Assembly: GCA_036898135.1 (NCBI GenBank)
Contig: CM072511.1
Location: 31,148,686 to 31,212,685 of the forward strand
Reading direction: 5' to 3'
DNA: 64,000 nucleotides
Source of the DNA: Oncomelania hupensis
Taxonomy: Eukaryota > Mollusca > Gastropoda > Littorinimorpha > Pomatiopsidae
Shown here: one piece after another, positions 24,245 through 33,619 of the stretch
Numbering within the stretch: the first letter of the stretch is position 1
How the letters are laid out: every line of letters starts with the position of its first letter
The notes under the pieces: generated by a model
What the model was told of the DNA's origin: nothing
Seen by the model: the letters and a program-made list of their open reading frames with translations, nothing else
Database searches by the model: none
Program-made: the position numbers and the translations under genes

Positions 24245-27005
24245 TTACAGGACTGAGTGGCATAAGAACAGGTACACCAGAGGGGCCTACAGTTATCTGG
24301 CAACAGGGGTCCCCCTTGAGCTTCACGACGTGCTCTCTTGTCCTTTACCTTCGTCACAGGTAATACACCCATCGAAGAGTTCGATATTGAAAGTAAAGTC
24401 TAGCTCAATCAGTATACTGTGTTCGCATGGATATAATTATTAGCTATTTGTTAAACCACCATTCATTAATGTATATTCTTTTGTTTTTTAATACGCATAC
24501 AATTAAAAAAACCACCTTGTTTTAGAACATAAACAACAGCGAGAGAATTCCCGCAAGGGTAAAGTAAAAACAGAATTAGCGTGCAAGGATAAAGTAACTA
24601 CAGAATTCACAGGCAAGGATAAAGTAAACACAGAATTCACACGCAAGGATAAAGTTTTTAAAAAAAGAATTCACGCAAGGATGAAGTTTTAAAAAAAAAT
24701 TCACGCAAGGAACAGAATTCACCGGCTAGGATAAAGTAAAATCAAGTCAACGCAAGGATAAAGTAAAAACAGATTCATGCAAAGATAAAGTACAAACAAA
24801 TTCGCGCAAAGATAAAGTAAAAACAGATTCATGCAAGGATAAATTAAAAACAACAGAATTCACACGGAAGGATAAAGTAAAAACAGATTCACCCAAGGAT
24901 AAAATAAAAACAGATTAACGCAAGAAGAAAGTAAAAACAAAGCAGAATTCACACGCAAGAATAAAGTAAAAACAACACAGAATTCACACGCAAGGATAAA
25001 GTAAAAAGAGATAACGCAAGGAGAATGTGTGTGTTTTTTTTAAATGACGTCGTAGGTATAAGTTCGATATAAAAAATAACTTGCGCGCAGATTTTTAAAG
25101 CTTCTTCTCTTTTCTCTTCTCTTCTCTTCTCTTCTCTTCTCTTCTTTCTTCTTCTTTCGTTGGGGGCTGCCACCTTCAGCTTATTGAGGACTCTGCAGCC
25201 AAATGCTGGGTATGTTTTTTTTACCGGCACTTACCCGTCTAGGACATGAGCGTCAGGATCTTTAAAGTCCGTTATGATGGAGTGCATGCGACACAGACTA
25301 GACCTCGGTTTATACTCTCATCCGAAGGAGTAGGAAACGGGAGTAAAGTGTCTTACCCAGGGACACAACACAATGGCCCGGACAGGGCTCGAACCCGGGA
25401 TTTTCAGATCCGCAAGCCGAAGCACTACCATTAGACCACCGTGCCTCTCAAAGCAAGAAAACCAACAACAAAAAAACAGCTTATGTAGTTTATGGTATTT
25501 CAGTAATAAATGTCTTTATGCTTATTTGATTATTTGCGTTGGGTTAGCACCAACCCCAAGATAACAATGATGATGACGTTGTTGACGATGATGATGCCTT
25601 TGTTGCGGTGAGTAAAGAAAGCAGTAGCCGTCACTTTCTGACGCGATGTATAGTTTCTTTCAGAACGGACATTATAGTGTTTGATCTTTCAGATGATCAC
25701 GCGACCGCAGTGGTTGTATTTTCGATGCCGTTAATTATTTGCGTTTTGGCTGCCTATTTGACTCGCATGCATAGCAATGTGAGTCTATGTACTCACCACC
25801 CCTCCCCTCCCCCCCATCTCCGCCGTCCTCCCACCAAATTATTTAAAAACAAAAAAAAAAAAAACATTTTTCAGACCTTTGCAAATCTGTGCGAAATGAG
25901 TCCTAAATAGTCCAAAATTACATTTAAAAACTATTTTAAAAAATTTTCCGTCCGTCCATTTGTATATTTGTCGTTCGCTGTCCGCCGTCTACCGTCCGCC
26001 GTCTGGATGTGCAAAACTCAGAACCCATTTCAACAAACACAACCAAACTTGGTAAGATTGTGTATTTCCATGAGCCCTCATAAATGATTAGTGAATGAAT
26101 GACTTCACTTCAAGGTCAAGGTCACAGGGTCAACAAATGTTAGTCAATAGGGAAACTTTTTCACAAAGTTTCACGTTTTTTCTAAGTTATTACTATTGAA
26201 TTTACTATTGCATGATAGATATCAATGAAACGCAAATTCCTTACCACATTTGGTCAACCTCATTCCAAGGTCAAGGTCACTGGAGCTGTCCAAATTGTGT
26301 TAATGTAGGTATTTTAAAGTGATCTTGACCCTAACCTATGAAAGATATAAAGTTCAAACATGTTGTATTTAGAGATGATTGATTGATCTTTCATAAATAT
26401 TCCTTTTTTGTGTTGATCTCGAAGGTCAGGGTCATTATATGTCTTGCTAAAACCTACAAAAAATAGGTCAACGTATGCAGTGCAGTGGAATGGCTCTATT
26501 TAACCCATAATATGCAATAACATTGGGTTATTTGATCATGTAGGAGCATGAGAGGTCACGTGAAGGTCAAGGTCATCCAAAGGTCAAGGTCACTGAAGGT
26601 CAAGGTCATTTCTAGGTAATTTATTTTGGCATAATACAACTTTTGTTGTAGTTTATTTGATATTAAATTTACATGAGTGTATTTGGGGCATCTCAAGGTA
26701 CTAGGTCAAGAGCATATAAAGATCAATGTCGGTGTTACTTTGCATTTTATTGCCACTGTTTGATTTTTTTTTTGTGTTTCTGAACAGTCATTTTCATGTT
26801 AAATATTCAAGTTCCACAAGGAGCATGTAAGTCATATGGGCTTTGCCTTTCTAGTTGTTTTTTTTTTCTCTTTTTTTAGATGCCTGTGCTTCAGCTGGCA
26901 GGAGAAGCATGTAGCAGCCACTACTTCTCTACTGCCCATGGCGCGCTGCAGTCTGGTCGTGACGCTGCACGAGTCATCTTACGCCATCGTGGCCTTTTGC
27001 AGTAA
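18909..27005 (+). CDS. SMOX/PAOX-like: Polyamine oxidase, spermine oxidase / acetylpolyamine oxidase type (8 exons)
   Basis: Exons 18909-19062, 19656-19760, 20293-20411, 21013-21155, 22068-23058, 23671-23870, 24251-24359 and 26880-27005 join in phase to 648 residues. This FAD amine oxidase should oxidise spermine or N1-acetylated polyamines, releasing spermidine or putrescine, an aminoaldehyde and H2O2. Seen: FAD-binding GAGMAG at residues 12-17, E36, GGR at 42-44, ELGAQFLHG at 57-65, PVKTIHW ending at 242, ECEDGD...HVIVTSSVGFL at about 402-423, flavin-proximal K452 in AKMFLIWEE, AWIAG in exon 6, RGAYSY in exon 7 and GEACSSHYFSTAHGAL in exon 8. Residues 243-399 are an inserted low-complexity loop. 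No signal peptide and no peroxisomal C-terminal tripeptide (ends LLQ), so a cytosolic or nuclear enzyme is inferred. The exon 5 donor (CAT|GTGTGT) is weak but needed for phase. Typical family members are about 510-560 residues; the excess is the loop. Confidence 0.9.
19656..19760 (+). CDS. Polyamine oxidase exon 2
   Basis: Acceptor TGTTTCCGCAG, donor GAAG|GTAATA; phase 1 to 1. Encodes EKGFLELGAQFLHG and onward. Confidence 0.9.
20293..20411 (+). CDS. Polyamine oxidase exon 3
   Basis: Acceptor GTTTCAACAG, donor TTCAG|GTTTGT; phase 1 to 0. Encodes the segment from EAVDAEN to VHRNLQ. Confidence 0.82.
21013..21155 (+). CDS. Polyamine oxidase exon 4
   Basis: Acceptor TTTTAATTCAG, donor TTGAG|GTAGGT; phase 0 to 2. 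Encodes VLEDIQTEVNESLS onward to AMLR, the helical substrate-domain segment. Confidence 0.85.
21228..21545 (+). mobile_element. tRNA(Leu)-like SINE in polyamine oxidase intron 4
   Basis: The head GGTTGTGGCCAAGTGGGCTA resembles a class II tRNA A box, with B box GTGGGTTCGAGCC further on. The body has GAGGGTTTTCTCCGGGTACT, shared with SINE family 2, and it ends ATGTAAATAAAATATTTT. A core-deleted relative lies inverted at 58998-59168. Confidence 0.8.
21775..21892. repeat. (CAT/CAG)n and (CTT)n tracts, intron 4
   Basis: Short trinucleotide runs ending in a CTT array. Confidence 0.8.
22068..23058 (+). CDS. Polyamine oxidase exon 5 (contains 157-residue insertion)
   Basis: Acceptor TTTATCGTAG, phase 2. 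Encodes WMDAWECMDS to the PVKTIHW strand, then an inserted loop (22273-22743) rich in Thr, Ser, Gly, His and Asp, then RIECEDGD and the K452 region. The donor chosen is CAT|GTGTGT, keeping phase 0. The open frame continues 126 bases past it, so intron retention would add 41 residues and a stop. Confidence 0.85.
23265..23592 (+). mobile_element. SINE family 4 in polyamine oxidase intron 5
   Basis: It starts inside the conserved core (TACTCCTTCGGATGAGAGTA) and runs through CTGACGCTCATGTCCTAGAC, GGATTGTGCTCAGTTGTCCG and GCGCTATATAAGAGCGATTA to a TAAATAAATAA tail. The tRNA-like head is missing here but present in the inverted copy at 25228-25447. Confidence 0.82.
23671..23870 (+). CDS. Polyamine oxidase exon 6
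   Basis: Acceptor ACGGTTTCAG, donor TCCG|GTGATT; phase 0 to 2. Encodes GRQWYQDVCEFN through LVAWIAGDAAVVMETL to PPSHFIR. Confidence 0.87.
24183..24244. repeat. (GAC/GAT)n microsatellite abutting the exon 7 acceptor
   Basis: A GAC run grading into about 17 GAT units ends six bases before the AG of exon 7. An imperfect GAT/GAC-rich stretch extends back to about 24040. Confidence 0.95.
24251..24359 (+). CDS. Polyamine oxidase exon 7
   Basis: Phase 2 to 0; acceptor GTTACAG directly after a (GAT)n array, donor CACAG|GTAATA. Encodes TEWHKNRYTRGAYSYLATG, matching the family's W...Y.RG.YSY segment. Confidence 0.88.
24537..25027 (+). repeat. Minisatellite, ~30-bp unit, in polyamine oxidase intron 7
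   Basis: About 16 imperfect copies of CACGCAAGGATAAAGTAAAA followed by ACAGAATT-like sequence, with unit lengths from about 25 to 38 bp because of A-run and ACAGAATTC differences. Variation between units rules out a CRISPR-type array. Confidence 0.92.
25228..25447 (-). mobile_element. SINE family 4, 5' part with tRNA-like head
   Basis: Read on the minus strand: GAGGCACGGTGGTCTAATGG (A box), CCGGGTTCGAGCCCTG (B box), then CCCTGGGTAAGACACTTTAC and TACTCCTTCGGATGAGAGTA of the core, ending near GGGTAAGTGCCGG. It supplies the head missing from the other copies. Confidence 0.82.
26100..26620 (+). repeat. Cluster of TCAAGGTCA motifs in polyamine oxidase intron 7
   Basis: AAGGTCAAGGTCA-type sequences occur near 26112, 26268, 26569, 26581 and 26597, with single AGGTCA/GGGTCA sites between. 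The setting (CCGTCCGTCCATTTG start, many imperfect repetitions) looks like a dispersed repeat rather than a conserved enhancer. TCAAGGTCA is the extended half-site bound by ERR/SF-1-type nuclear receptors. Confidence 0.6.
26880..27005 (+). CDS. Polyamine oxidase exon 8 (terminal)
   Basis: Acceptor CTCTTTTTTTAG. Encodes 41 residues with LAGEACSSHYFSTAHGALQS, the FAD-binding C-terminal motif, ending LLQ before TAA at 27003-27005. Confidence 0.9.
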   Translation: MPVLQLAGEACSSHYFSTAHGALQSGRDAARVILRHRGLLQ

Positions 27006-27164
27006 CAAAGCATAGGAAGGTTTCGAAGAGCAGGTTGCATTGCACGATGAAGATGAAGAAGAAGAACGGTCAGCTAACTGCGCCAAGGAGACAGCCTCAC
27101 AATTGTTGTATTATTTAAAATTTACAGCAGTTGATTTTGCCGCAGCAACGTTACTCAGAGATCC

Positions 27165-27412
27165 GTTTCACAACATTGAAGCTTTTAAACGTCTACACTC
27201 TACAGCCACCATCATTGGCGAAACAGCAGAGTGGGGATAGCCATCCCCGGAACGAAGAGGGGTAGGGACCTAAATCAACATTGAACCAGCAGAACAATCA
27301 AACTGCAGCAATGGACCTAGGAATGTGGCCGCTTTTATTTAGCCCTGGATCCGAACCTTGGTTCATTGGTGTGCCTGGCGAACTCTCTGTCACTGAGCTA
27401 CGGCAGTAGGAC
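27165..27412 (-). mobile_element. SINE family 1 (tRNA-derived), inverted, just after the polyamine oxidase gene
   Basis: Minus-strand head: TGCCGTAGCTCAGTGACAGA (A box) and AAGGTTCGGATCC (B box). The body ends GTAGACGTTTAAAAGCTTCA, matching 41736-41965 and 54803-55012. Confidence 0.8.
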
Positions 27413-27896
27413 AGAGCGGTTTACTCTGTTTCGTTGCCAGAGAAGTTTTAAAGAAAATGAGAGTCTCTAATTATAAAAAAGAAGAAGGAGAAGAGAAAGA
27501 CTATTATCTGTTGCAGTATTACAAGGTAATAAAGAATGTTCGGCTGTACATTTTTTTGTCACACAAATTGCATGTCGGCGTCGCAAAGATGTCATTACTT
27601 CTATGCGTTATTTCAATTTGCGGCATATGTATTTTGCAGCAACATGTTACTCAGAGATCTGTTTACACGGGGTTTTTTTTTTATTAAATATTATTCATCG
27701 TTGAGATTGTTTTCTTCATTGGTTCTTCAGCTAGTTATTTCTTCATTGAAATTCTTCTTCAATTAATTATAGCCTACTGTGGTTTCTTAGTGATTGTATT
27801 CTTCGCTTATTAATTCAATTATGGTTGTCTTCTTTCATGGTTCAGGAAAGCTTGCACTTTAAAGTTTGTAATAATTAAGTCGATTTTGTCTTGTCA
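27413..27896. other. Unassigned stretch
   Basis: Part of it (about 27475-27665) loosely repeats 27045-27180 (GAAGAAGAAG...GTTACTCAGAGATC(C/T)GTTT), suggesting an old local duplication. Confidence 0.35.
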
Positions 27897-28029
<133 letters not shown>

Positions 28030-28383
28030 AGACACGATTCGGCGTTCGACTCTCGAGGTGTCAACACCTAAGCAGCTGAGCTCTCGCAATGCAGTATGAA
28101 GACAGTAGGGCTATCACAGTATGGGAACGTTTTTGAGTTGGACGTGAAAATTTATACACGGCTCAATGTATTATGATTGCTGCAACTACAGATAAAGATT
28201 GAAAGAAGAGGAAAATAGTCTTTGCAAAATTGTACGTCGATTGGTTTTCTGTTTAAATAGAGTTTCTGAAGTGGACCATTCTATGTGTGATGCAATCATG
28301 CGAAAGGAGGTTAGAGTTCCAACACATCTGAGTTTGGAAATTCAGCAAATCTATATTGACCTGAGACTGTGAATAATATCAAT

Positions 28384-30102
28384 ATGCCTGCGTGTAATGA
28401 TACTTTTAGGACAAAGTGTGGTGCTTTTCAGTGGACCTTCTTTAATTTCATGAAGAAGAGAGCGGACTATGCAACAATGTTTAATACACGTGTACTAAAA
28501 CTTACTTGGCCAGCAAGATTTGCCAATACACTTTTAATTTGTGCAGTACTGATGGCGTGGTGTGACACGTGTATTGCACAACCTGGTAGACAGAGGATGG
28601 ATGATTGCTACACAGTGAACTGTTGTCAACAATCACAAGTTACCTTGTTACTACATCCAGCACACCATTCAGTTTTCTCGTGGTTTGAATTTCTCGCTGT
28701 CGAGTGTAGCATGTATCGAAGACCACGTCAAACAATGATCATAGTGCTACGAATTAGCTGGTTAAAGCTGGGCGTATTTACACTGTGCATCATGCTATTA
28801 TTACAACACACTGTCGCCACATACAGCAAGACAACGGGGCTTGATTTCATGGCATCAAACATGTCTACCACGAGTTATATGAACCCTTCGACTTGCGAAT
28901 TTCTCCTACTGGCAGGTGATATTGAGGAGAACCCAGGGCCTCAGGATCAGAACACAAACGACTTGATCATAAATCTCGGTGTCACGTTATCAGCGAAGAT
29001 CGACGGAGTGTCGCGTGAGGTGGCTTCCATGTCTCAGAATCTGATATCCCTGTCAGCACAGATGAGCGTCCTGAGGGGCGAGCAACAACAGAACAAATCC
29101 GACATTGCGGCCATGATGAACAGAAATGAAGTGCTGGAGGACAACGTGGAGGAACTCAAAGAAAAGCTGGAAAATCACGAAATCATGATGAAACATAACA
29201 ACATTATCTTCTACGGCGTCAGAGAAGCTAGCACGAAGGAAACAGAAGATGTCTGTGTACGAACAGTAGTAAACATTCTGAATGACCATGACTCGACGAA
29301 AACATGGCTGGCTGGCGATATTTCATGCTCCTACAGGCTCGGCAAGAAAGACAACATAGAAACACGCCCAAGGCCCTTGATAGCGAAAATGATACGGTAC
29401 AGAGACAAGCAAAACCTAATCGCTAGTAAAGTGATGAGAAGCAGATTGGGCAAAGTGGGCATTCGCATGGACGACGACCTGACTAAGAAGCAAAGAACCA
29501 AACTGAGTGCGCTGCGTAAGGACGGCTATTTGGCGTACTACCGGGGACCAAGATTGATTCAGAAGATGTTGCAGAGAAATGAATCTGCGCGTCAACAAAG
29601 TAACACAGATCACAACGGCAGGGGTGAAGGGGGCCCCGAGCCTATAGCACCAGTATCTCAACCACTGACGACTGATGAAGACTGGATACCGTCATCGCAG
29701 ACACTCGGCGCAGAAGCAGACAATGTCGAACAGGCGGCGGAATGGACCGGTGGAAGCGTGAAAGACTCATCAGGACGTCGCTTGACTCCGGGGTCGGCTG
29801 GACGTGGACGTGGCAGGCAGTGCTCTCCTAGAGACAACAGAAACGGTTGCGAGATGGGTACTTGTGGTGACGAAAACGACAATGTGGTTCTTCGCGGCCT
29901 TGGCCGTGGATCTCCAGTACGGGCTATTAAAAGTCATATCGATAAGGATGGGGTTGACAACACTCTGCTTCCTGCGATAGAAACATCTGCTTGTCGTCCA
30001 AGGACAAGACTTCAGTCTCGTGATGTGCGGCCCTCAGGAACAACGGCAGGCAGCAGCCTGTCCCACAGAAGAATCGACGACATGCTACGTGGTCAGCAAT
30101 GA
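28384..30102 (+). CDS. LINE ORF1 protein with hydrophobic N-terminus, 2A motif and coiled coil
   Basis: Starting at the first ATG (28384) it encodes 572 residues. The N-terminal 185 residues hold two hydrophobic segments (FANTLLICAVLMAW and LGVFTLCIMLLLQ) and end in the 2A motif FLLLAGDIEENPGP, where the ribosome skips the Gly-Pro bond. The downstream product begins PQDQNTND, has a coiled coil (heptads through EVLEDNVEELKEKLENHE), an RNA-binding ORF1 core (NNIIFYGVREA ... TRPRPLIAKMIRYRDK ... DDDLTKKQRTKLSALR), then a low-complexity basic tail. By analogy with LINE-1-type ORF1 it should bind the element RNA as a chaperone. The upstream piece has no recognisable domain; a secretory or membrane fate is inferred from hydrophobicity alone. 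Confidence 0.88.
   Translation: MPACNDTFRTKCGAFQWTFFNFMKKRADYATMFNTRVLKLTWPARFANTLLICAVLMAWCDTCIAQPGRQRMDDCYTVNCCQQSQVTLLLHPAHHSVFSWFEFLAVECSMYRRPRQTMIIVLRISWLKLGVFTLCIMLLLQHTVATYSKTTGLDFMASNMSTTSYMNPSTCEFLLLAGDIEENPGPQDQNTNDLIINLGVTLSAKIDGVSREVASMSQNLISLSAQMSVLRGEQQQNKSDIAAMMNRNEVLEDNVEELKEKLENHEIMMKHNNIIFYGVREASTKETEDVCVRTVVNILNDHDSTKTWLAGDISCSYRLGKKDNIETRPRPLIAKMIRYRDKQNLIASKVMRSRLGKVGIRMDDDLTKKQRTKLSALRKDGYLAYYRGPRLIQKMLQRNESARQQSNTDHNGRGEGGPEPIAPVSQPLTTDEDWIPSSQTLGAEADNVEQAAEWTGGSVKDSSGRRLTPGSAGRGRGRQCSPRDNRNGCEMGTCGDENDNVVLRGLGRGSPVRAIKSHIDKDGVDNTLLPAIETSACRPRTRLQSRDVRPSGTTAGSSLSHRRIDDMLRGQQ
28885..28941 (+). promoter_or_regulatory. 2A-like ribosome-skipping motif
   Basis: Encodes PSTCEFLLLAGDIEENPGP, fitting the D(V/I)ExNPGP signature. 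Skipping would occur between the Gly codon at 28936-28938 and the Pro codon at 28939-28941. 2A motifs in ORF1 of non-LTR elements are known from molluscs and echinoderms. Confidence 0.9.
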
Positions 30103-33100
30103 AGGTTTGCAGTCTCCACCCCTAGTAATGTAGGCAGTAATGAAATTTCGAGTAGTGGGGACGTTAACCACAGATCCTTAACTCCATTTGTAAATGCTCA
30201 GACTCAGAGGCAGCTCGTAACACACTCCCCGGGTCAACAACTTCGAATATTAAATTGGAATGTTGAAGGTTTGAGTAGTAAACTTAACGATGCTGATTTT
30301 ATGCAGTACGTCAACTCCTTTGATATTGTGTGTTTTACAGAAACGTTTCTTGAATATAAGCGTCCCCTTGATTGTTTTTCAGACTTTGTTCAGTTTCTTA
30401 ACCCCGCTATTAAACTTACTCATCATGGTCGTAGTTGTGGCGGTGTCATGATCATGATCAAGCGTAGGCTGGAAAAATACGTCACAATTCTTGACCAATC
30501 ATTAGACAATATGATCTGGCTAAAAATTTGCAGGAAGGTTTTCTCAGCAAGCAAAGACGTTGTATTTTGCTGTCTGTATGTGTGTCCATATGACTCGCCT
30601 TATTATAGACAAGATCACGTTAATGTACATTCAACCCTCCTTATTACAGAGCAGCGTCTCCTGGACTTTATAGATCAATTTGACAACTCTTGCTATTTTA
30701 TGATCTGCGGAGACTTTGAATGCTATAGACACTGATATGATGGAAGAAGTCCAACAGTTAACTCGGTCAGACTTGTATTCAACTCGCCAGTCAGAAGATA
30801 AGGTAGTCAACGTCTTTGGTCGCCTTTTGCTGGACATGTGTTCAGCTTGTAACTTAAGCATTTTAAACGGGGCGTGTAAGGGCGACGAAAAAGGACATTT
30901 TACTTATGTTTGTTCAGCCGGTTGTAGCACTATTGACTACTTTGTCGCCTCACCAGTATTGTCGGCAACGGCTGAACTAAGAGTGGCTGAACGATTTGAC
31001 TCCAAACACTTACCTGTAGAGTTAATATTTTTTGGTTGCAAAGAGGTAGTAATTAAAGCCCACCCACTCTTTATTAATAAGCTGGTGTGGGACGACACAA
31101 AATTAACATTGTTTTTGGAGGCAGTCACAGGAAACAAGTTCCAGTCTTGCGTGGCGGAAGCGACAGCACTACTTCACGCGTCAGTAGACGATGCAGTGGA
31201 ACGTTTTAATGTAGGCCTGTTGCAGGCATCCCAATGTATGCATAAAAAATTGTATGTAGGCCCTAGACACAGTAAATGGTTTGACGTGGAATGTAAAGTT
31301 GCCAAACGTAATACACGGCGGCATTGGAGGCAGTTTCGTCGCGCCAGTTGTGAAGAGGCTAAGAGACGTAATAGACTGTTGTATGTGGAGTGTAGGAAGA
31401 ACTACAGGTTATTGCTGAAAACAAAAAGACAATTATTCAAAGAAAACAAGATTCTCAATTTAGTGTCAAAGGCCAAAGACTCGAAACTATTTTGGAGTGA
31501 AGTCAAGTCTATTTGCCAGTCTACCAGAAGCAATCCTGACATAAGTTCTGATACCTGGTTCAATCATTTTAAATATGTATTTAACAAGGGTGATGATCAG
31601 GCAGACGTGTTACCTCCCTCACTTCAAATATATGAGGAACCAACAAGCATTGAATATTTGGATAGGCCCTTTACTTGGCAGGAAGTGCTGTCAACAATAC
31701 AGCATTTGAACATGAACAAATCTCCTGGACCTGACGGTATTCTTGCGGGAATGCTAAAGAGCACAGTCACTCAGAGCCTTCCATTTATAGTCGAACTTTT
31801 TAATCACATTTTTGACACGGGCGTTTACCCAAAAGCATGGACAGGAGCAATTGTAGTCCCTATACACAAAGCTGGTAGTACAGAAAGCCCAGATAACTAC
31901 CGTGGAGTGTCTTTGCTGAGCATTCTAGGTAAGGTCTTTGCACAGATTCTGAACAAGCGTCTGACTTCATGGGCAGAGGAGAACAGTAAAATAGATGAAG
32001 TACAGAGCGGTTTTAGGGCAGGATATTCAACAGTGGACAACATATACGTACTTTTTTCTATCGTTCAGAAATATTTACTTAAAAGGTCTGGCAAAGTATA
32101 TGTGTGCTTTGTCGACTTCCGAAAAGCATTTGATTGTGTGAACCGTGCTGTTTTGTGGAACACTCTTAGGAAGGCTGGGGTGGGTGGTAAAATGCTGAAG
32201 GTCTTGCAAAGTATGTACAGAAGTGTCCAGTCTTGTGTTCGCTGTCCAGATACTCTTACAGATTTTTTCGAGTGTCCTTTAGGGGTCAGACAGGGTTGTG
32301 TGCTTTCTCCCACCCTGTTTTCATTTTTAGTGAATGAACTTGCTCTAGAAATAGCAAATAAAGGGCTGCATGGAATACAACTATCCCCAGATATAATTCA
32401 AATTCTGATCTTGTTGTTTGCAGACGACGTAGCATTGACATCGTACTCTGTAGTTGGACTTCAAAACCAAATCAATATTTTAAAACAGTTTGCTGACCAG
32501 TTTTGCATGGAAGTGAATTTGGATAAGACTAAAGTAATTGTTTTTAGGAAAGGTGGATTTTTGGCTAAAATAGAAAAATGGTCATACGGTAACCTACCGA
32601 TAGAAGTTGTGAATAGTTACAAATATCTAGGCCTACACTTCACAACAAAACTTTCAATGACATTGGCCGTAGGCGAATTAGCTTCTAAGGCTAAAGTAAG
32701 AACTATTCACATTTTAAGATGTCTTTTCAGACTTGGGGATATACATAGAGATATATTTTTTAAGATTTTTGATGCTCAAGTTTTACCAGTACTCATGTAC
32801 GGAGCAGAAATTTGGGGACTTCAACAATTCGATAGTTTGGAAAAAGTCCACCTTTTTGCTTGCAAGAGATTTTTGCATGTCGGTCAACAGACGCCGAACA
32901 AAATGATTTTCGGAGATCTGGGAAGATATCCTTTGTATATTACATCAGCGATTAGGTGTGTGAAATATTGGATAAAGCTAATGGGGTTACCCCGGGAAAG
33001 ACTTCCAAAGAAGGCATATATTATGTTAGACCAAATGTGTGATGCAGGCAAGAAAACTTGGGTGTACCACCTTAAGAACCTCATGTTTGAAAATGGGTTC

Positions 33101-33619
33101 GCAGACGCTTGGACTCAACAGAGTGTTGGAGATATTCCTGCCTTTATTAATTTATTTCGTCAAAGGTTAATTGACCGTTTCAAACAGGATTGGAGCGTTG
33201 CCTTAACAACAAGCGACAGATTTGACTTTTATGCATCATTTAAAAGGGTTTTTAAAGCTGAATCTTACTTTGATTATCCCCAGTTAAGATGTTTCAGAGA
33301 CGCCTACACTCAATTCCGTTTTGGTATCTCACCCATTAACACCCATAGGAAGCGTTACAGGACAGAGGCGTCTGTCAAGCAGTTCTTCTGTCCTGTGTGC
33401 GAGGAGCGTCTCGAAGACGAGATTCATATTTTATTTGAATGTAATGCCTATGATGAACTCAGAGACGATGTCCAAATACTGAAAACGCTGATCCAAGAAG
33501 ACAACCATGATGCATCAGTTGTGATGTCAGCGGGCGATGAATTATCCATAATTGAATTGTCTCGTTATTTGTATAAAGTTTACAGGAGAAGGAACGAAAG
33601 AGGATTGATTGGGGATTAA
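30103..33619 (+). pseudogene. LINE ORF2: AP endonuclease and reverse transcriptase, one frameshift
   Basis: The frame opens right after the ORF1 stop. The endonuclease starts LRILNWNVEGLSSKL and includes CFTETFLE and the GDFN metal-binding motif, which an extra G near 30718 splits (CGDF|ECYRH* against NAIDTD in the next frame). The frame resumed there runs to TAA at 33617. Reverse transcriptase motifs are NKSPGPDGI, FVDFRKAFDCV, GVRQGCVLSPTLF and FADDVAL, then a C-terminal CPVCEERLEDEIHILFEC knuckle. It should nick the target and prime reverse transcription there. No ATG precedes the endonuclease core in this frame; the first is at 30301, so expression needs readthrough or non-AUG initiation. 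Confidence 0.9.

Noticed and set aside
24043..24363. Asp-rich open frame
   Set aside because: It translates the GAT/GAC repeat; the real exon 7 uses another frame and starts at 24251.
24537..25027. CRISPR-like array of regularly spaced repeats
   Set aside because: The units are direct, variable in length and have no unique spacers; this is a eukaryotic intronic minisatellite.
27040..27240. 66-codon frame right after the polyamine oxidase stop
   Set aside because: Its second half is the inverted SINE at 27165-27412, and it is out of the gene's reading context.
30271..30735. Separate small gene at the LINE endonuclease
   Set aside because: It is the ORF2 N-terminus cut off by a one-base insertion; motifs continue in the next frame from 30716.
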